Numbered from the stretch's first letter, positions 8,115 to 16,866 are shown. The stretch: DNA of 64,000 nucleotides from Poseidonocella sedimentorum (GCF_900116005.1 NZ_FOYI01000008.1:69501-133500); one strand, 5' to 3'. The notes: generated by a model not told the origin, from the sequence alone. Numbers and translations are program-made.

Positions 8115-9290
8115 TCAGCCCTTCTCGTGCTGCTCCAGCCGTACGATCTGCGGGCCGCTCTCCGGCTCGATCTCCTCGAAATCGAAGTTGTCGAGCCGCT
8201 GGGCCCGCCGTCCGGCCTTGGTCGCCGAGATCTTGATGTCCGAGATGTCCTTCGCCGCCTGTCCGAAATGCCGGTCGAGGCTCTCCACCCGCGTGCCGAG
8301 CCGGTCCACGTCGCCGTGGAGCAGCGCAAGCTCCCTGCGGATCGCCCCCGCCTGCTCGCGCATCCGCGCATCCTTGAGGATCGCGCGCATGGTGTGGAGC
8401 GTGGCCATGCAGGTCGTCGGCGAGACGATCCAGACCCGTTTTTCGAACCCGAGCCGGACCAGTTCAGGGAAATTGGCATGCAATTCGGCGTAGACCGCTT
8501 CGGAGGGCAGGAACATCAAAGCCCCATCCGCCGTCTCGCCCTCGATGATGTATTTCCCTGAAATATCAGAGATATGCTTCTTGAGCGCCTGCCGCATGAG
8601 CTTCGCGGCCTCGTTGAGCTCCCAACGCGTGTCCGCGTTGCGCAGCGCCTCATAGGCCTCCAGCGGGAACTTGCTGTCCACCGCGATCGGCCCCGGCGGA
8701 TTGGGCAGGTGGATCAGGCAATCGGCGCGCTTGCCGTTGGAGAGCGTGGCCTGCAACGTGTAGCTGTCGGACGGCAGCGCCTTGGTCACGATGTCGTTGA
8801 GCTGGATCTCCCCGAAGGCGCCGCGGGTCTGCTTGTTCGACAGGATATCTTGCAGGCTGAGCACATCGCCGGAGAGCTTGGTGATGTTCTCCTGCGCCTT
8901 GTCGATGGCGGCAAGCCGCTGCTGCAAATCGCCAAGGCTCTGGGCCGTGCGCCGTGCCGAGGTCGAGAGGTTCTCATGCATCTGGCCCGAGACCTGCTGC
9001 AACCGCCGCTCCATCAGCTCCAGCATCTTCCCCTGCGCCGCGGCCTGCGCCTCCGACACATGGGTGAGCCCGCCCGAAAGCTGCTGCTGCCCGTCCGAAA
9101 GCGCCTGAACCCGCTGCCCCAACTGCTGCATCGACTGCGCCAGTGGCGCCGCGACTCGTGCCGACCGCCCCGCCGCGCGCACCGCCATGATGAGCAGCAC
9201 CAGCACCAAAAGCACCAGCGCCACCCCGGCCAGAGCGGCCAGAACCAAAGGATCGCCAAGCGACCAGACCCTGCCCCCGATCTCAATCAT
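8115..9290 (-). CDS. rmuC: DNA recombination protein RmuC
   Basis: A 391-residue RmuC family protein. One membrane segment lies at residues about 15-38 ([20 protein letters not shown]), followed by a long glutamine-rich coiled coil (about 45-130) and the RmuC nuclease-like core with [37 protein letters not shown] and [15 protein letters not shown]. Escherichia coli RmuC limits inversions at short repeats and is thought to act on DNA structures. The ATG overlaps the mutL stop by four bases (ATGA), so it is the second gene of a mutL-rmuC operon. The stem GGCGCT/AGCGCC at 8053-8068 downstream is a poor terminator because no T run follows. Confidence 0.93.
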   Translation of the reverse strand: MIEIGGRVWSLGDPLVLAALAGVALVLLVLVLLIMAVRAAGRSARVAAPLAQSMQQLGQRVQALSDGQQQLSGGLTHVSEAQAAAQGKMLELMERRLQQVSGQMHENLSTSARRTAQSLGDLQQRLAAIDKAQENITKLSGDVLSLQDILSNKQTRGAFGEIQLNDIVTKALPSDSYTLQATLSNGKRADCLIHLPNPPGPIAVDSKFPLEAYEALRNADTRWELNEAAKLMRQALKKHISDISGKYIIEGETADGALMFLPSEAVYAELHANFPELVRLGFEKRVWIVSPTTCMATLHTMRAILKDARMREQAGAIRRELALLHGDVDRLGTRVESLDRHFGQAAKDISDIKISATKAGRRAQRLDNFDFEEIEPESGPQIVRLEQHEKG

Positions 9291-11131
9291 CGACGACCGA
9301 AAAGCTTTTCGATATCAACAAGTTGCAGCTCCACGTAAGTAGGCCGGCCGTGGTTGCACTGGCCCGAATGCGGGGTGGCTTCCATCTCGCGCAGGAGCGC
9401 GTTCATCTCCTCCGCGCGCATCCGCCGCCCGGAACGCACCGACCCGTGACAGGCCATCCGAGACAGGATCGCCTCGATCCGCGCCTGGAGCAACTGGCTG
9501 TCGCCCTGATCCTCAAGCTCGTCGAGAATGTCCCGCAAGAGCGCGCCCGCATCCACCTCGCCGAGGATCGCCGGGGTTTCGCGCACGGCCACGGCCCCGC
9601 CGCCGAAGGGCTCGATCGCGAGACCGAGTTTCCCAAGCTCTTCCGACAGGTCCAGCAGCCGCGCGCTGTCCCCGTCCGAAAGCTCGACGATCTCCGGGAT
9701 CAGGAGCGACTGCGCGGCCACACCGGTCTCCGCCATCTGGCGCTTGAGCTTCTCGTAGACGAGCCGCTCATGGGCCGCGTGCTGGTCGACGATGACCATG
9801 CCCGTGCCGGTCTGGGCGATGATGTAATTTTCGTGCACCTGTCCGCGCGCCGCGCCGAGCGGAAGCTGTTCGGCGGACGGCTCGGCGGGCTCCGGCGCGC
9901 TCTCCGCCTCGACAACCCGCGCGCTGTAACTCTCTGCAACTTCGGCAAATTGCGGCGACTGCGCGGCGAAAGACGCCGCCCGCGCACCGGCGGAGGTGCG
10001 GTCCATCTGATAGACACGCGCAGGGCCCTGCGGCTCGGGCTGGAGCGCGCCGAGCGTCGCGCTCGCGACGGTCGTTGAGGCGCGGTGCCCGGCCTCTGCG
10101 AGCGCATGGCGCAGCCCCGAGACGATCAGCCCGCGCACGAGGCCGGGATCGCGGAACCGGACCTCGCTCTTGGCGGGGTGGACGTTGACGTCGACCAGTT
10201 GCGGCGCGCAGTTCACGAAGAGCGCGGCGGCGGGGTGGCGGTCGCGGGGGAGGAGGTCGTGGTAGGCGCCGCGGAGGGCGCCGATCAGGAGCTTGTCGCG
10301 CACGGGGCGGTTGTTGACGAAGAGGAACTGCTGGACCGCGCTGCCCCGCGAATAGGTCGGCAAAGCGGCGTAGCCGGTGAGGTGAAACCCCTCGCGCTCG
10401 GCGTCGATGGCGAGCGCATTGGACGCGAAATCACGGCCCAACACGGCGCGCAGACGATCCCGCAAGGCATTGAATAGATTTCCGTTTTCCGCCTCCGCAC
10501 GGAACAGGACACGCGGCTCATCGCCGCTAGCATCGCGCAAGGTAAAGCCCACGAAAGGCTCGGCCATGGCGAGGCGTTTGACGGTGTCGGAGATGGCCTG
10601 CATCTCGGCGCGGTCGGTGCGGAGGAACTTCAGCCGCGCGGGCGTGGCGTAGAAGAGATCGCGCAATTCGACCACGGTGCCGCCGTTGAGCGCGGCCGGG
10701 CGGACCGGGCTAAGCGCCCCGCCTGAAACGGTAATTTCCGCCCCGTCGCTGCCTTCGGCGCGGGAGGTGATGCGCAAGCGCCCGACGGCGCCGAGGCTGG
10801 GGAGAGCTTCTCCGCGGAAGCCAAAGCTGTTGATATTCAACAGATCTTCGCCATCGAGCTTGGAGGTCGCATGGCGCGAGAGGGCGAGGGGCAGGTCATC
10901 GGGGCGCATCCCGCAGCCGTCATCGGCCACACGGATCAGGGACTTACCACCGCAAGATACTGTAATTTCAATGCTTTTCGCGCCGGCATCGAGGGCGTTC
11001 TCGACCAGTTCCTTGACGGCCGACGCCGGTCGCTCGACCACTTCGCCCGCCGCGATGCGGTTGATCGCGCCCTCATCGAGCTGCCGGATTATCGGCTGCC
11101 CACGGCTTATCTTGCGGCTCATTTCACCCAT
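9287..11131 (-). CDS. mutL: DNA mismatch repair protein MutL
   Basis: The 614-residue protein has the GHKL ATPase N-terminus (motif [16 protein letters not shown], then VADDGCGM and [18 protein letters not shown]) and a C-terminal dimerisation domain. The endonuclease motif DQHA(X)2E(X)4E is present as [12 protein letters not shown], together with ACHGSVRSG and CNHGRPT, so this is a nicking-type MutL as expected in bacteria lacking MutH. It coordinates mismatch repair after MutS recognition. Translation could begin at either of two ATG codons (MGEMSRK). rmuC follows with a four-base overlap. About 160 bases upstream lies the small gene at 11296-11478 on the same strand. Confidence 0.96.
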   Translation of the reverse strand: MGEMSRKISRGQPIIRQLDEGAINRIAAGEVVERPASAVKELVENALDAGAKSIEITVSCGGKSLIRVADDGCGMRPDDLPLALSRHATSKLDGEDLLNINSFGFRGEALPSLGAVGRLRITSRAEGSDGAEITVSGGALSPVRPAALNGGTVVELRDLFYATPARLKFLRTDRAEMQAISDTVKRLAMAEPFVGFTLRDASGDEPRVLFRAEAENGNLFNALRDRLRAVLGRDFASNALAIDAEREGFHLTGYAALPTYSRGSAVQQFLFVNNRPVRDKLLIGALRGAYHDLLPRDRHPAAALFVNCAPQLVDVNVHPAKSEVRFRDPGLVRGLIVSGLRHALAEAGHRASTTVASATLGALQPEPQGPARVYQMDRTSAGARAASFAAQSPQFAEVAESYSARVVEAESAPEPAEPSAEQLPLGAARGQVHENYIIAQTGTGMVIVDQHAAHERLVYEKLKRQMAETGVAAQSLLIPEIVELSDGDSARLLDLSEELGKLGLAIEPFGGGAVAVRETPAILGEVDAGALLRDILDELEDQGDSQLLQARIEAILSRMACHGSVRSGRRMRAEEMNALLREMEATPHSGQCNHGRPTYVELQLVDIEKLFGRR

Positions 11132-11261
11132 ACCGCAAGACTTAGCATGCCCCCACAGATTCGGCTACGGCCAAACCACCGGGCCCCAGCGCACGCCCCG
11201 TTTTGTACGCCGCAGTAACCCGCCATTCATCCGAAGGTACATTTTGTACATCGGTTTTGAG

Positions 11262-11288
11262 GGCGGTTGAACATTTGGTACAACCGCC
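11262..11288. other. hairpin between small membrane gene and mutL
   Basis: GGCGGTTG (11262-11269) and CAACCGCC (11281-11288) form a perfect eight-base stem with an eleven-base loop. No T run follows on either strand, so it is not a clear intrinsic terminator. It is just downstream of the minus-strand gene ending at 11296. Confidence 0.4.
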
Positions 11289-11295
11289 AGAAGCC

Positions 11296-11478
11296 TCAAT
11301 TCGAGGCGCTCAGCACTGCGTAAATCGCCGCCGCGAGCAGGTAAATGACATCGTACCACTCGACGAAGACGAGGCCCGCGTAGCAGGCGGCGAGCCCCCT
11401 GTAGCATAGACGATGGCTGGCACAGCGGCGCAGCGTTTCATTGAGGCGTTGAAGCCTATGGGTAATTTTCCGGATCAT
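11296..11478 (-). CDS. small membrane protein, 60 residues, unknown
   Basis: An ORF of 60 residues starting MIRKITHRLQRLNETLRR, preceded by AGGAG seven bases upstream of the ATG at 11478. The first 25 residues are strongly basic and the rest is largely hydrophobic (GLAACYAGLVFVEWYDVIYLLAAAIYAVLSA), so it probably inserts in the inner membrane as one long or two short helices with the basic end in the cytoplasm. I do not recognise the family. The open frame runs back to 11766 but that extension lies antisense to the XRE-TPR gene. It is the first gene of the strand before mutL and diverges from the XRE-TPR gene. Confidence 0.6.
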   Translation of the reverse strand: MIRKITHRLQRLNETLRRCASHRLCYRGLAACYAGLVFVEWYDVIYLLAAAIYAVLSASN

Positions 11479-11623
11479 CGGTTCGCTCCTAAGTATTGAG
11501 CGGGCCCCCGACTTGGTTAAAGCTGATGTCGACAGGACCGACTTTGCGCGGTTCGGTCGGATTTTGAGTTGCCGGATTGTTATCGCGTTGACGTTGTGGA
11601 TTCCTTCGAGAGGTTGTTGAAAG

Positions 11624-13201
11624 TTGTTGGACAAGGTCGCCTTTGCTGCGCTCGTGAAACGGAAACGGGGCGAGAAACGCCTGACGCAGGAGACCTTGGC
11701 GGAAGACGTCTTTGGCGACGCCGGCCGGAAGGGCGACATCTCACGAATCGAAAACGGTAAGGTCACGCCGCAAGAAGCGACGATTCAGAAGCTTTGTACC
11801 GCGCTGGATATTTCCAACGCTGAGCTTGCGCCGATCAGGATGGCGCGCCCCGACGCGCGGCAACTGGACCAGATTCCCACGCTCAGCCGAGACGAACTGG
11901 AGCTTCTTGCCGGGCGTTTCCGGGTGGCCGATGCGGTGGACAAGTCAGACGCCGAATTGCGCGAGTTGCTTGACAACAAGGCCGCGGAATATCGCGACTA
12001 CAAAGCGCAGATCGACGGGCTCGATGAGCGGGTGGCGGCGATTGCCAACCTCAAGGGCGCGGCGCAGGACGCGGCGGAGCGGCTCAATTTCGACGAGGTG
12101 GAAGATCTGCTGTCGCGGGTCGATGAGGTGGAGACGGAAATCGCGGCGGAGACGAAGGTGGCTCGGGCGCGGAATGCCTTGATGCAGGGCAAAGTGGAGC
12201 GCGCTTATGAGATACTGTCTGCCGCCGCGGACAGTTTCGCCAGCGTCGATCCGTTGGAACCGGTGCGGCGCAGGTTGGTCTATGAGGATCTGCTCTATGC
12301 TCACGGCCTTCGCTACGGCGGGGCCGGGATGGCGCTTTCGGAGGCAATGATCCGGCAGGCTTTGGCGCAGGTCGAGAAAGGCCACGATCCCGAGCTTTGG
12401 GCTCATGCGCAGAACAACCTCGCCATCGCGCTTTCAAACCAGGGCAAGCGCACCGGCGGGCCGGAGGGCGCGGCGCTGCTCGGTGAGGCGGTGGGCGCCT
12501 ATCGCGCGGCGCTGGAGGTCACTACCCGCGCGGAGCATCCGGTGGACTGGGCCATGGCGCAGAACAACCTCGGCGCTGCGCTGCGAAACCAAGGCACGCG
12601 CACCGGCGGGCCGGAGGGCGCGGCGCTGCTCGGTAAGGCGGTGGGGGCTTATCGCGCGGCGCTGGAGGTCCGCACCCGCGCGGCGCATTCGGTGGACTGG
12701 GCCGCGACACAGAACAACCTTGGCATTGCGCTGGCAGACCAAGGCAGGCGCACCGGCGGGCCGGAGGGCGCGGCGCTGCTCGGTGAGGCGGTGGGTGCCT
12801 ATCGCGCGGCGCTGGAGGTCCGCACTCGCGAGGCGCATCCGGTGCAGTGGGCCATGACGCAGAACAACCTCGGCAATGCGCTGCAAGAGCAAGGCAGACG
12901 CACCGGCGGGCCGGAGGGCGCGGCGCTGCTCGGTGAGGCGGTGGGCGCCTATCGCGCGGCGCTGGAGGTCACCACCCGCGCGGAGCATCCGGTGGACTGG
13001 GCCATGACGCAGGAGAACTTGGCGATTGTGGAGGTGGCGCGGGCCGAGTTGTTGAACGGCGCTGAGGCGCGGGCGGCGTTGGAGCGGGCGCTTGGGCATG
13101 TGGAGGGGGCGTTGGAGGTCTTTGACCCGGAGCATATGCCGTACAATTTCGAGAAGGCCACGAAGCTTCGCGAGGGGATTCTGGCGGCGTTGGGGCGGTG
13201 A
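11624..13201 (+). CDS. XRE-type HTH protein with coiled coil and 50-residue TPR-like repeats
   Basis: The 525-residue protein has three parts. Residues about 1-60 are a lambda-repressor-like HTH (RGEKRLTQETLAEDVFGDA, KGDISRIENGKVTPQEATI). Residues about 85-190 are a charged coiled coil (ELRELLDNKAAEYRDYKAQI). From about residue 260 come TPR-like repeats of exactly 50 residues (consensus NNLGxALxxQGxRTGGPEGAALLGEAVGAYRAALEVxTRxxHPVDWA), four nearly identical copies and a degenerate end. Such repeats occur in signalling and stress proteins and bind other proteins. The start must be TTG at 11624 or 11627 because no ATG or GTG occurs before the HTH; GAGAGG lies about ten bases upstream. Neighbours suggest an accessory gene. 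DNA target and partner are unknown. Confidence 0.82.
   Translation: MLDKVAFAALVKRKRGEKRLTQETLAEDVFGDAGRKGDISRIENGKVTPQEATIQKLCTALDISNAELAPIRMARPDARQLDQIPTLSRDELELLAGRFRVADAVDKSDAELRELLDNKAAEYRDYKAQIDGLDERVAAIANLKGAAQDAAERLNFDEVEDLLSRVDEVETEIAAETKVARARNALMQGKVERAYEILSAAADSFASVDPLEPVRRRLVYEDLLYAHGLRYGGAGMALSEAMIRQALAQVEKGHDPELWAHAQNNLAIALSNQGKRTGGPEGAALLGEAVGAYRAALEVTTRAEHPVDWAMAQNNLGAALRNQGTRTGGPEGAALLGKAVGAYRAALEVRTRAAHSVDWAATQNNLGIALADQGRRTGGPEGAALLGEAVGAYRAALEVRTREAHPVQWAMTQNNLGNALQEQGRRTGGPEGAALLGEAVGAYRAALEVTTRAEHPVDWAMTQENLAIVEVARAELLNGAEARAALERALGHVEGALEVFDPEHMPYNFEKATKLREGILAALGR
12451..13011 (+). repeat. 150-bp tandem repeat inside the XRE-TPR gene, four copies
   Basis: The block CACCGGCGGGCCGGAGGGCG recurs at 12451, 12601, 12751 and 12901, an exact 150-base period. 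The first 80 bases of each unit are almost identical at the nucleotide level, including silent positions, while the junctions vary. This indicates recent duplication or gene conversion rather than old protein-level conservation. Confidence 0.95.
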
Positions 13202-13219
13202 GGCTTGTGGGGGGAAAGG

Positions 13220-13241
13220 GCCGCGCCTTTGGGGGCGCGGC
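13220..13241. terminator. possible bidirectional terminator hairpin
   Basis: GCCGCGCC (13220-13227) pairs with GGCGCGGC (13234-13241). It lies between the convergent ends of the XRE-TPR gene (13201) and the VPLPA-CTERM gene (13249). The T run is weak on the plus strand. Confidence 0.45.
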
Positions 13242-13248
13242 TTGGGTG

Positions 13249-13893
13249 TTAGACGCGTTTGCGGCGGGCGGCGGTGAGGCCGGCGAGGGCTGTTAGCAGC
13301 AGGAGGCCGCCTGCAGGGAGCGGGACGGCGGCGGCGCTGGCGGTGTAGCTCGAGGAGCGGATTTCTTCGCCGTCGAAATATTCCCAGAGCAGGAACTGGT
13401 CGCCGATGGATGCGGTCGTGCGCGAGCCGAAGAAGGCGTCGGCGGCGCCGCCGGGCCATGACCCCTGGATGCGGAATGACAGGCGCGTCGGGTCGGCTGT
13501 TGTGATGTCTGTGTCGGTCCAGAGTTTGGCCGAGCTGCCCGAGGGGCCGTCGAGGTCGGTGATGGCGGAGGCGGCGGTGAATGTGGCTGTGCCGAATGTC
13601 ACCGTGGATTTGAGGGTGACGGAGCTGTAGCCGTACCAGTCGTGGGTCACGCCGGCGGTGCCGGAGGGGAAAACGGTGGGGCTTGAGGTGTCGACCAGCA
13701 GGGTGAAGCTCAGGGAGCCCCGGGAGGGGGATGTGCCGAAGACAAGGTCGTCATCGCCGTAGAGGGCTGAGGAGACGTCGTAGTCGGCGGCGGTCCAGAG
13801 GCCGGTTATGGTCAATTCGGTGGTGGCGGCGCTGGCAGCAGGGGGCAGCGCGAGGCCGAGGATGGTGATGAAAAGGGTCAGAACATGTCTCAT
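13249..13893 (-). CDS. VPLPA-CTERM sorting domain protein
   Basis: A 214-residue exported protein. It has a signal peptide (MRHVLTLFITILGLALPPAASA), a threonine/serine-rich beta-type body with TLLVDTSSPTVFPSG typical of PEP-CTERM-family surface proteins, and the C-terminal tripartite signal VPLPAGGLLLLTALAGLTAARRKRV split as VPLPA, a hydrophobic helix and a basic tail. That signal is recognised by an exosortase, which is expected elsewhere in the genome and is not in this window. I start at the ATG at 13893, which has GGAG seven bases upstream; the frame continues to 13980 without a signal peptide at that end. Biological role is unknown, probably envelope or exopolysaccharide associated. Confidence 0.85.
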   Translation of the reverse strand: MRHVLTLFITILGLALPPAASAATTELTITGLWTAADYDVSSALYGDDDLVFGTSPSRGSLSFTLLVDTSSPTVFPSGTAGVTHDWYGYSSVTLKSTVTFGTATFTAASAITDLDGPSGSSAKLWTDTDITTADPTRLSFRIQGSWPGGAADAFFGSRTTASIGDQFLLWEYFDGEEIRSSSYTASAAAVPLPAGGLLLLTALAGLTAARRKRV

Positions 13894-14015
13894 TTGAAAC
13901 TCCGTAAACCAGGGTAAACGCCGCCCGCAATCTGGCGGCGCCGCGCGGGAAAATTCCGCGCGGCAGGTTCTGTTTACCATGTTTTCGGAATAGCGGCAGG
14001 GCGGGAATACCCGAC

Positions 14016-15359
14016 CTACATGAGCCCGTCGGGTTGGCCGACGACGACAAAGTGGAGCGCTTCGGGGCGCAGGAGGCGGGCGGCGATGCGGTTGACTTCC
14101 TCCAGAGTGACGGCGTTGACGCGGGCGTTGCGGGTGGCGGCGTAGTCGATGGGGAGGTCGTCCATCTGCATGCCGACGAGGATATCGGCGATGGGGCCAT
14201 TGCCGTCGAAGCGGAGCGGATAGGCGCCGGTGAGGTAGGTTTTGGCGGCGGTGAGTTCTTCGGCGGTGACGCCGTTTTGGGCGGTGTCGGCCCAGACGTC
14301 TCGGATGACCTCGATGGCTTCTGCCACCCGGTCGTTGGCCGAGGAGACCGACCCGAGGTAGAGCGCGGCGTGGTCCTTGGGCACGAGGTAGGCGTAGACG
14401 CCGTAGGTCAGCCCGCGTTTTTCGCGCACTTCGGTCATCAGGCGGGCGTTGAAGCCAGAGCCGCCGAGGATGGTGTTGAGCAGGTAGGCGGCGAAGAAAT
14501 CCGGATCGTCCCGGGTCATGCCCTCATGGCCGAAGAGGACGACGGATTGGGGGGTCGCGAAGTCGACGACGGTGGTGCCGCCGGTGAGGTTGATCGGCGC
14601 GGGGCCCGGGAGGGGGGCGCCGGTGGCGGGGAGGTCCCCGAGCAGGTCATCGAGCAGGGGGCCGAGCTCTTCGGCGGTGACGTCGCCCACGGCCGAGATA
14701 TAGATCCGGTCGCGGGCCATGACGCGGTCCTTGGCGGCGAGAAGGTCTTCGCGGGTGAGCGCGGCGACGGTTTCGGCGGTCCCGGTGCGGTCGGTGGCGT
14801 AGGGGTGATCCCCGAAGGCGAGGCGGTTGAAGGTCGCGCTCGCGATGGCGTCGGGGTCGCGGGCATCGGAGCGGATGTTGGCCATGACCTGGGCGCGGAC
14901 GCGGTCGATGGCGTCCTGATCGAAGCGGGGGTCAATGAGCGCATCGCGCAGCAGGGCGAGGGCCTCGGCGCGGTTTTCGGTGAGCATCTTGGCGGAGATG
15001 GCGAGCGAATCGTCATAGGCGCGGAAGCCGAAGGAGGCGGCGAGGTCTTCGCGGGCTTCGTTGAAGGCGCGCGCGTCGCGCCCCCCCGCGCCCTCTTCGA
15101 GCAGCCCGGTCATGAGGTTGATCGCGCCGCGTTTGCCCGGCGCATCGAGCGAGGCGCCGCCCTTGAAGCGGATTTCCAGCGCGAGGAACGGGATCGACGG
15201 TTCTTCCACGAGCCAGGCGGTGAGGCCCCCGGGGGAAGTCACCTCGGTGATCTCGGTTTCGGCGCGGGCGGGCGCGGCGAGCATGAGGAGCGTCAGGCAC
15301 GCGGCGGCGAGCCAGAGCGCCGCTCGGGGCGCGGTGCGCAGGGGGCTGAGCGGGCTCAT
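14016..15359 (-). CDS. M16 family peptidase-like protein, non-catalytic partner
   Basis: A 447-residue protein with a signal peptide (ALWLAAACLTLLMLAAPARA) and the two-lobed M16 (insulinase/processing peptidase) fold, with NTILGGSGFNARLMTEVREKRGLTYGVYAY as the typical C-lobe segment. The zinc motif HXXEH is missing: the corresponding stretch reads INLMTGLLEEGAG. Family knowledge says such copies pair with a catalytic M16 subunit. The gene immediately upstream encodes exactly that, and the starts and stops overlap (ATGA at 15356-15359). It probably acts in the periplasm; substrates are unknown. Confidence 0.9.
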   Translation of the reverse strand: MSPLSPLRTAPRAALWLAAACLTLLMLAAPARAETEITEVTSPGGLTAWLVEEPSIPFLALEIRFKGGASLDAPGKRGAINLMTGLLEEGAGGRDARAFNEAREDLAASFGFRAYDDSLAISAKMLTENRAEALALLRDALIDPRFDQDAIDRVRAQVMANIRSDARDPDAIASATFNRLAFGDHPYATDRTGTAETVAALTREDLLAAKDRVMARDRIYISAVGDVTAEELGPLLDDLLGDLPATGAPLPGPAPINLTGGTTVVDFATPQSVVLFGHEGMTRDDPDFFAAYLLNTILGGSGFNARLMTEVREKRGLTYGVYAYLVPKDHAALYLGSVSSANDRVAEAIEVIRDVWADTAQNGVTAEELTAAKTYLTGAYPLRFDGNGPIADILVGMQMDDLPIDYAATRNARVNAVTLEEVNRIAARLLRPEALHFVVVGQPDGLM

Positions 15360-16708
15360 AGGGCGGGGTCCTCCGCGTTGGTGATATGGCCCGTGACCGA
15401 GCGTTCGGGCGTCCAGAGGCGGCGCGCGGCGGCGAGGATGTCCTCGGCGGTGACGGCCTGAAGGATGTCTGGCCAGGCCTGGATATCCTCGAGGGTGAGC
15501 CCCGAGGTGAGTCCGCGCCCGTAGCTGTTGGCAAGGCTCTGGACGTTGTCACGCTCATAGATCGTGCTGGCGTGGATCTGGCGTTTGAGCCGGGCGAGCG
15601 CCTCGGCATCGACACCTTCGGTGAGGAAGTCGGCCATGACCCGCTCCAACGCCTCTTCGGCCGCATCGAGGCTGACCCCTTCGGCGGGCACGACGATGAA
15701 GCCGAAGCTCGTGTCGTCGAGCGATGTGCCGCGATAGAACGCGGCGGTGTAGACGGCGGTCTGGGTCTCGAACTGGAGCTTGCGCGCCATGTAGGAGGTG
15801 ATGCCGTCGCCCCCCAGCAGCTCGGCCAGAAGCGTCAGCGCGGCGGCCTCGGTCTGATCACCGGGATCGCGCTCGGGGGCGAGATAGCTGCGCATGACAT
15901 ACGGCTGGGCCACGCGGTCATCGCGAAAGATGAGGCGGCGCTCGGCCATGTGCGGCGGCTCGGCGACGCGGGCGCGCGGGCTCAGCTCGGGGTTGGGCGG
16001 GATCGGGCCATAATGCGTCTGGGCGAGAGCGCGGACCTCCTCGGGCGTCGCATCCCCCGCGACAATCAGGATCGCGTTGTTGGGGGCATAGTAGCGGCTG
16101 TAATAGGCGAGCGCATCCTCCAGCGAGAGGGCCTCCATCTCGTGGCGCCAGCCGATGACGGGCGTGCCGTAGGGATGATGGAGGTAGAGCGCGGCGTCGC
16201 GCTGCTCGGCGAAGAGGCCGCCGGGGCTGTTTTCGGTGCGCTGGTTGCGCTCCTCGATGATCACGTCGCGCTCGGTGGCGATGTCCTCGGGGCCGAGGCG
16301 GAGGTTGACCATCCGGTCGGCCTCCATCTGCATCATAAGGCCCAGCCGGTCAGCGGCGACGCGCTGGAAATAAGCGGTGTAGTCCTGCGAGGTGAAGGCG
16401 TTGTCGGTCCCGCCGTTCTCGGCGACCACACGGGAGAGCTCGCCGGGCGCCATGTTGTCTGTGCCCTTGAAGAGCAGGTGTTCGAGGAAATGGGCGACGC
16501 CGGAGGCGCCTGCGGGCTCGTCAGCGGCCCCGGCGCGGTACCAGACCATGTGGACCACGACCGGTGCGCGGTGGTCCTCGATGACCACGACCTCCATGCC
16601 GTTGTCGAGCGTGAAACTGGTGACGAGATCGGAGCCCCGCGCGGCGGGCGGGAGCTGGATGAGCCCGAGGGCGAGGAGGAGTGCCGCGAAAAATCTATGT
16701 GTGCGCAT
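15356..16708 (-). CDS. M16 family zinc peptidase, catalytic subunit
   Basis: A 450-residue exported protein (signal peptide about residues 1-25) with the inverted zinc motif HFLEH at residues 73-77 and the downstream acidic helix LMMQMEADRM that supplies the third ligand. The C-lobe has GGDGITSYMARKLQFETQ and the glycine-rich YGRGLTSG. It is the active member of a heterodimer-like pair with the overlapping next gene. The ATG at 16708 lacks an obvious ribosome-binding site but lies six bases after a good -10 box, which would give a leaderless mRNA. Probably a periplasmic peptidase. Confidence 0.93.
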   Translation of the reverse strand: MRTHRFFAALLLALGLIQLPPAARGSDLVTSFTLDNGMEVVVIEDHRAPVVVHMVWYRAGAADEPAGASGVAHFLEHLLFKGTDNMAPGELSRVVAENGGTDNAFTSQDYTAYFQRVAADRLGLMMQMEADRMVNLRLGPEDIATERDVIIEERNQRTENSPGGLFAEQRDAALYLHHPYGTPVIGWRHEMEALSLEDALAYYSRYYAPNNAILIVAGDATPEEVRALAQTHYGPIPPNPELSPRARVAEPPHMAERRLIFRDDRVAQPYVMRSYLAPERDPGDQTEAAALTLLAELLGGDGITSYMARKLQFETQTAVYTAAFYRGTSLDDTSFGFIVVPAEGVSLDAAEEALERVMADFLTEGVDAEALARLKRQIHASTIYERDNVQSLANSYGRGLTSGLTLEDIQAWPDILQAVTAEDILAAARRLWTPERSVTGHITNAEDPAL

Positions 16709-16714
16709 GACCAG

Positions 16715-16742
16715 AAGATATGCCAGACGCGCGCGGGATCAA
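16715..16742 (-). promoter_or_regulatory. candidate promoter of the M16 operon
   Basis: On the minus strand TTGATC, a 16-base spacer and TATCTT end six bases before the ATG at 16708. This places the expected transcription start at or next to the start codon. Confidence 0.4.
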
Positions 16743-16771
16743 CGGTGCAATCGCATAGCCACGGGCGGGCC

Positions 16772-16824
16772 CCGGAAAATGATCGATCATTTTCCGGCCC
16801 GTTTTCCGATTTATCGGAAAACGG
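16772..16824 (+). repeat. paired-palindrome repeat, copy A
   Basis: A perfect 26-base palindrome (half-site CCGGAAAATGATC, 16772-16797), one base, then a second inverted repeat (arms CCGTTTTCCGAT and its complement around TT, 16799-16824). It lies in the divergent gap between the M16 operon and the DsrE gene. The same element recurs at 45499, 51007 and 57117. Confidence 0.93.
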
Positions 16825-16866
16825 CTACGGGTGGCCAGCGGCAGCGCGGGGGCCTATGGACGGGAC

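Noticed and set aside
11536-11558. GACCGA/TCGGTC inverted repeat before the XRE-TPR gene
   Set aside because: A six-base repeat with an eleven-base spacer is expected by chance in GC-rich DNA; no second copy was found.
14034-15461. 475-codon plus-strand frame rich in Gly, Glu and Val
   Set aside because: Reverse of the non-catalytic M16 gene; the composition is the complement pattern of its codons.
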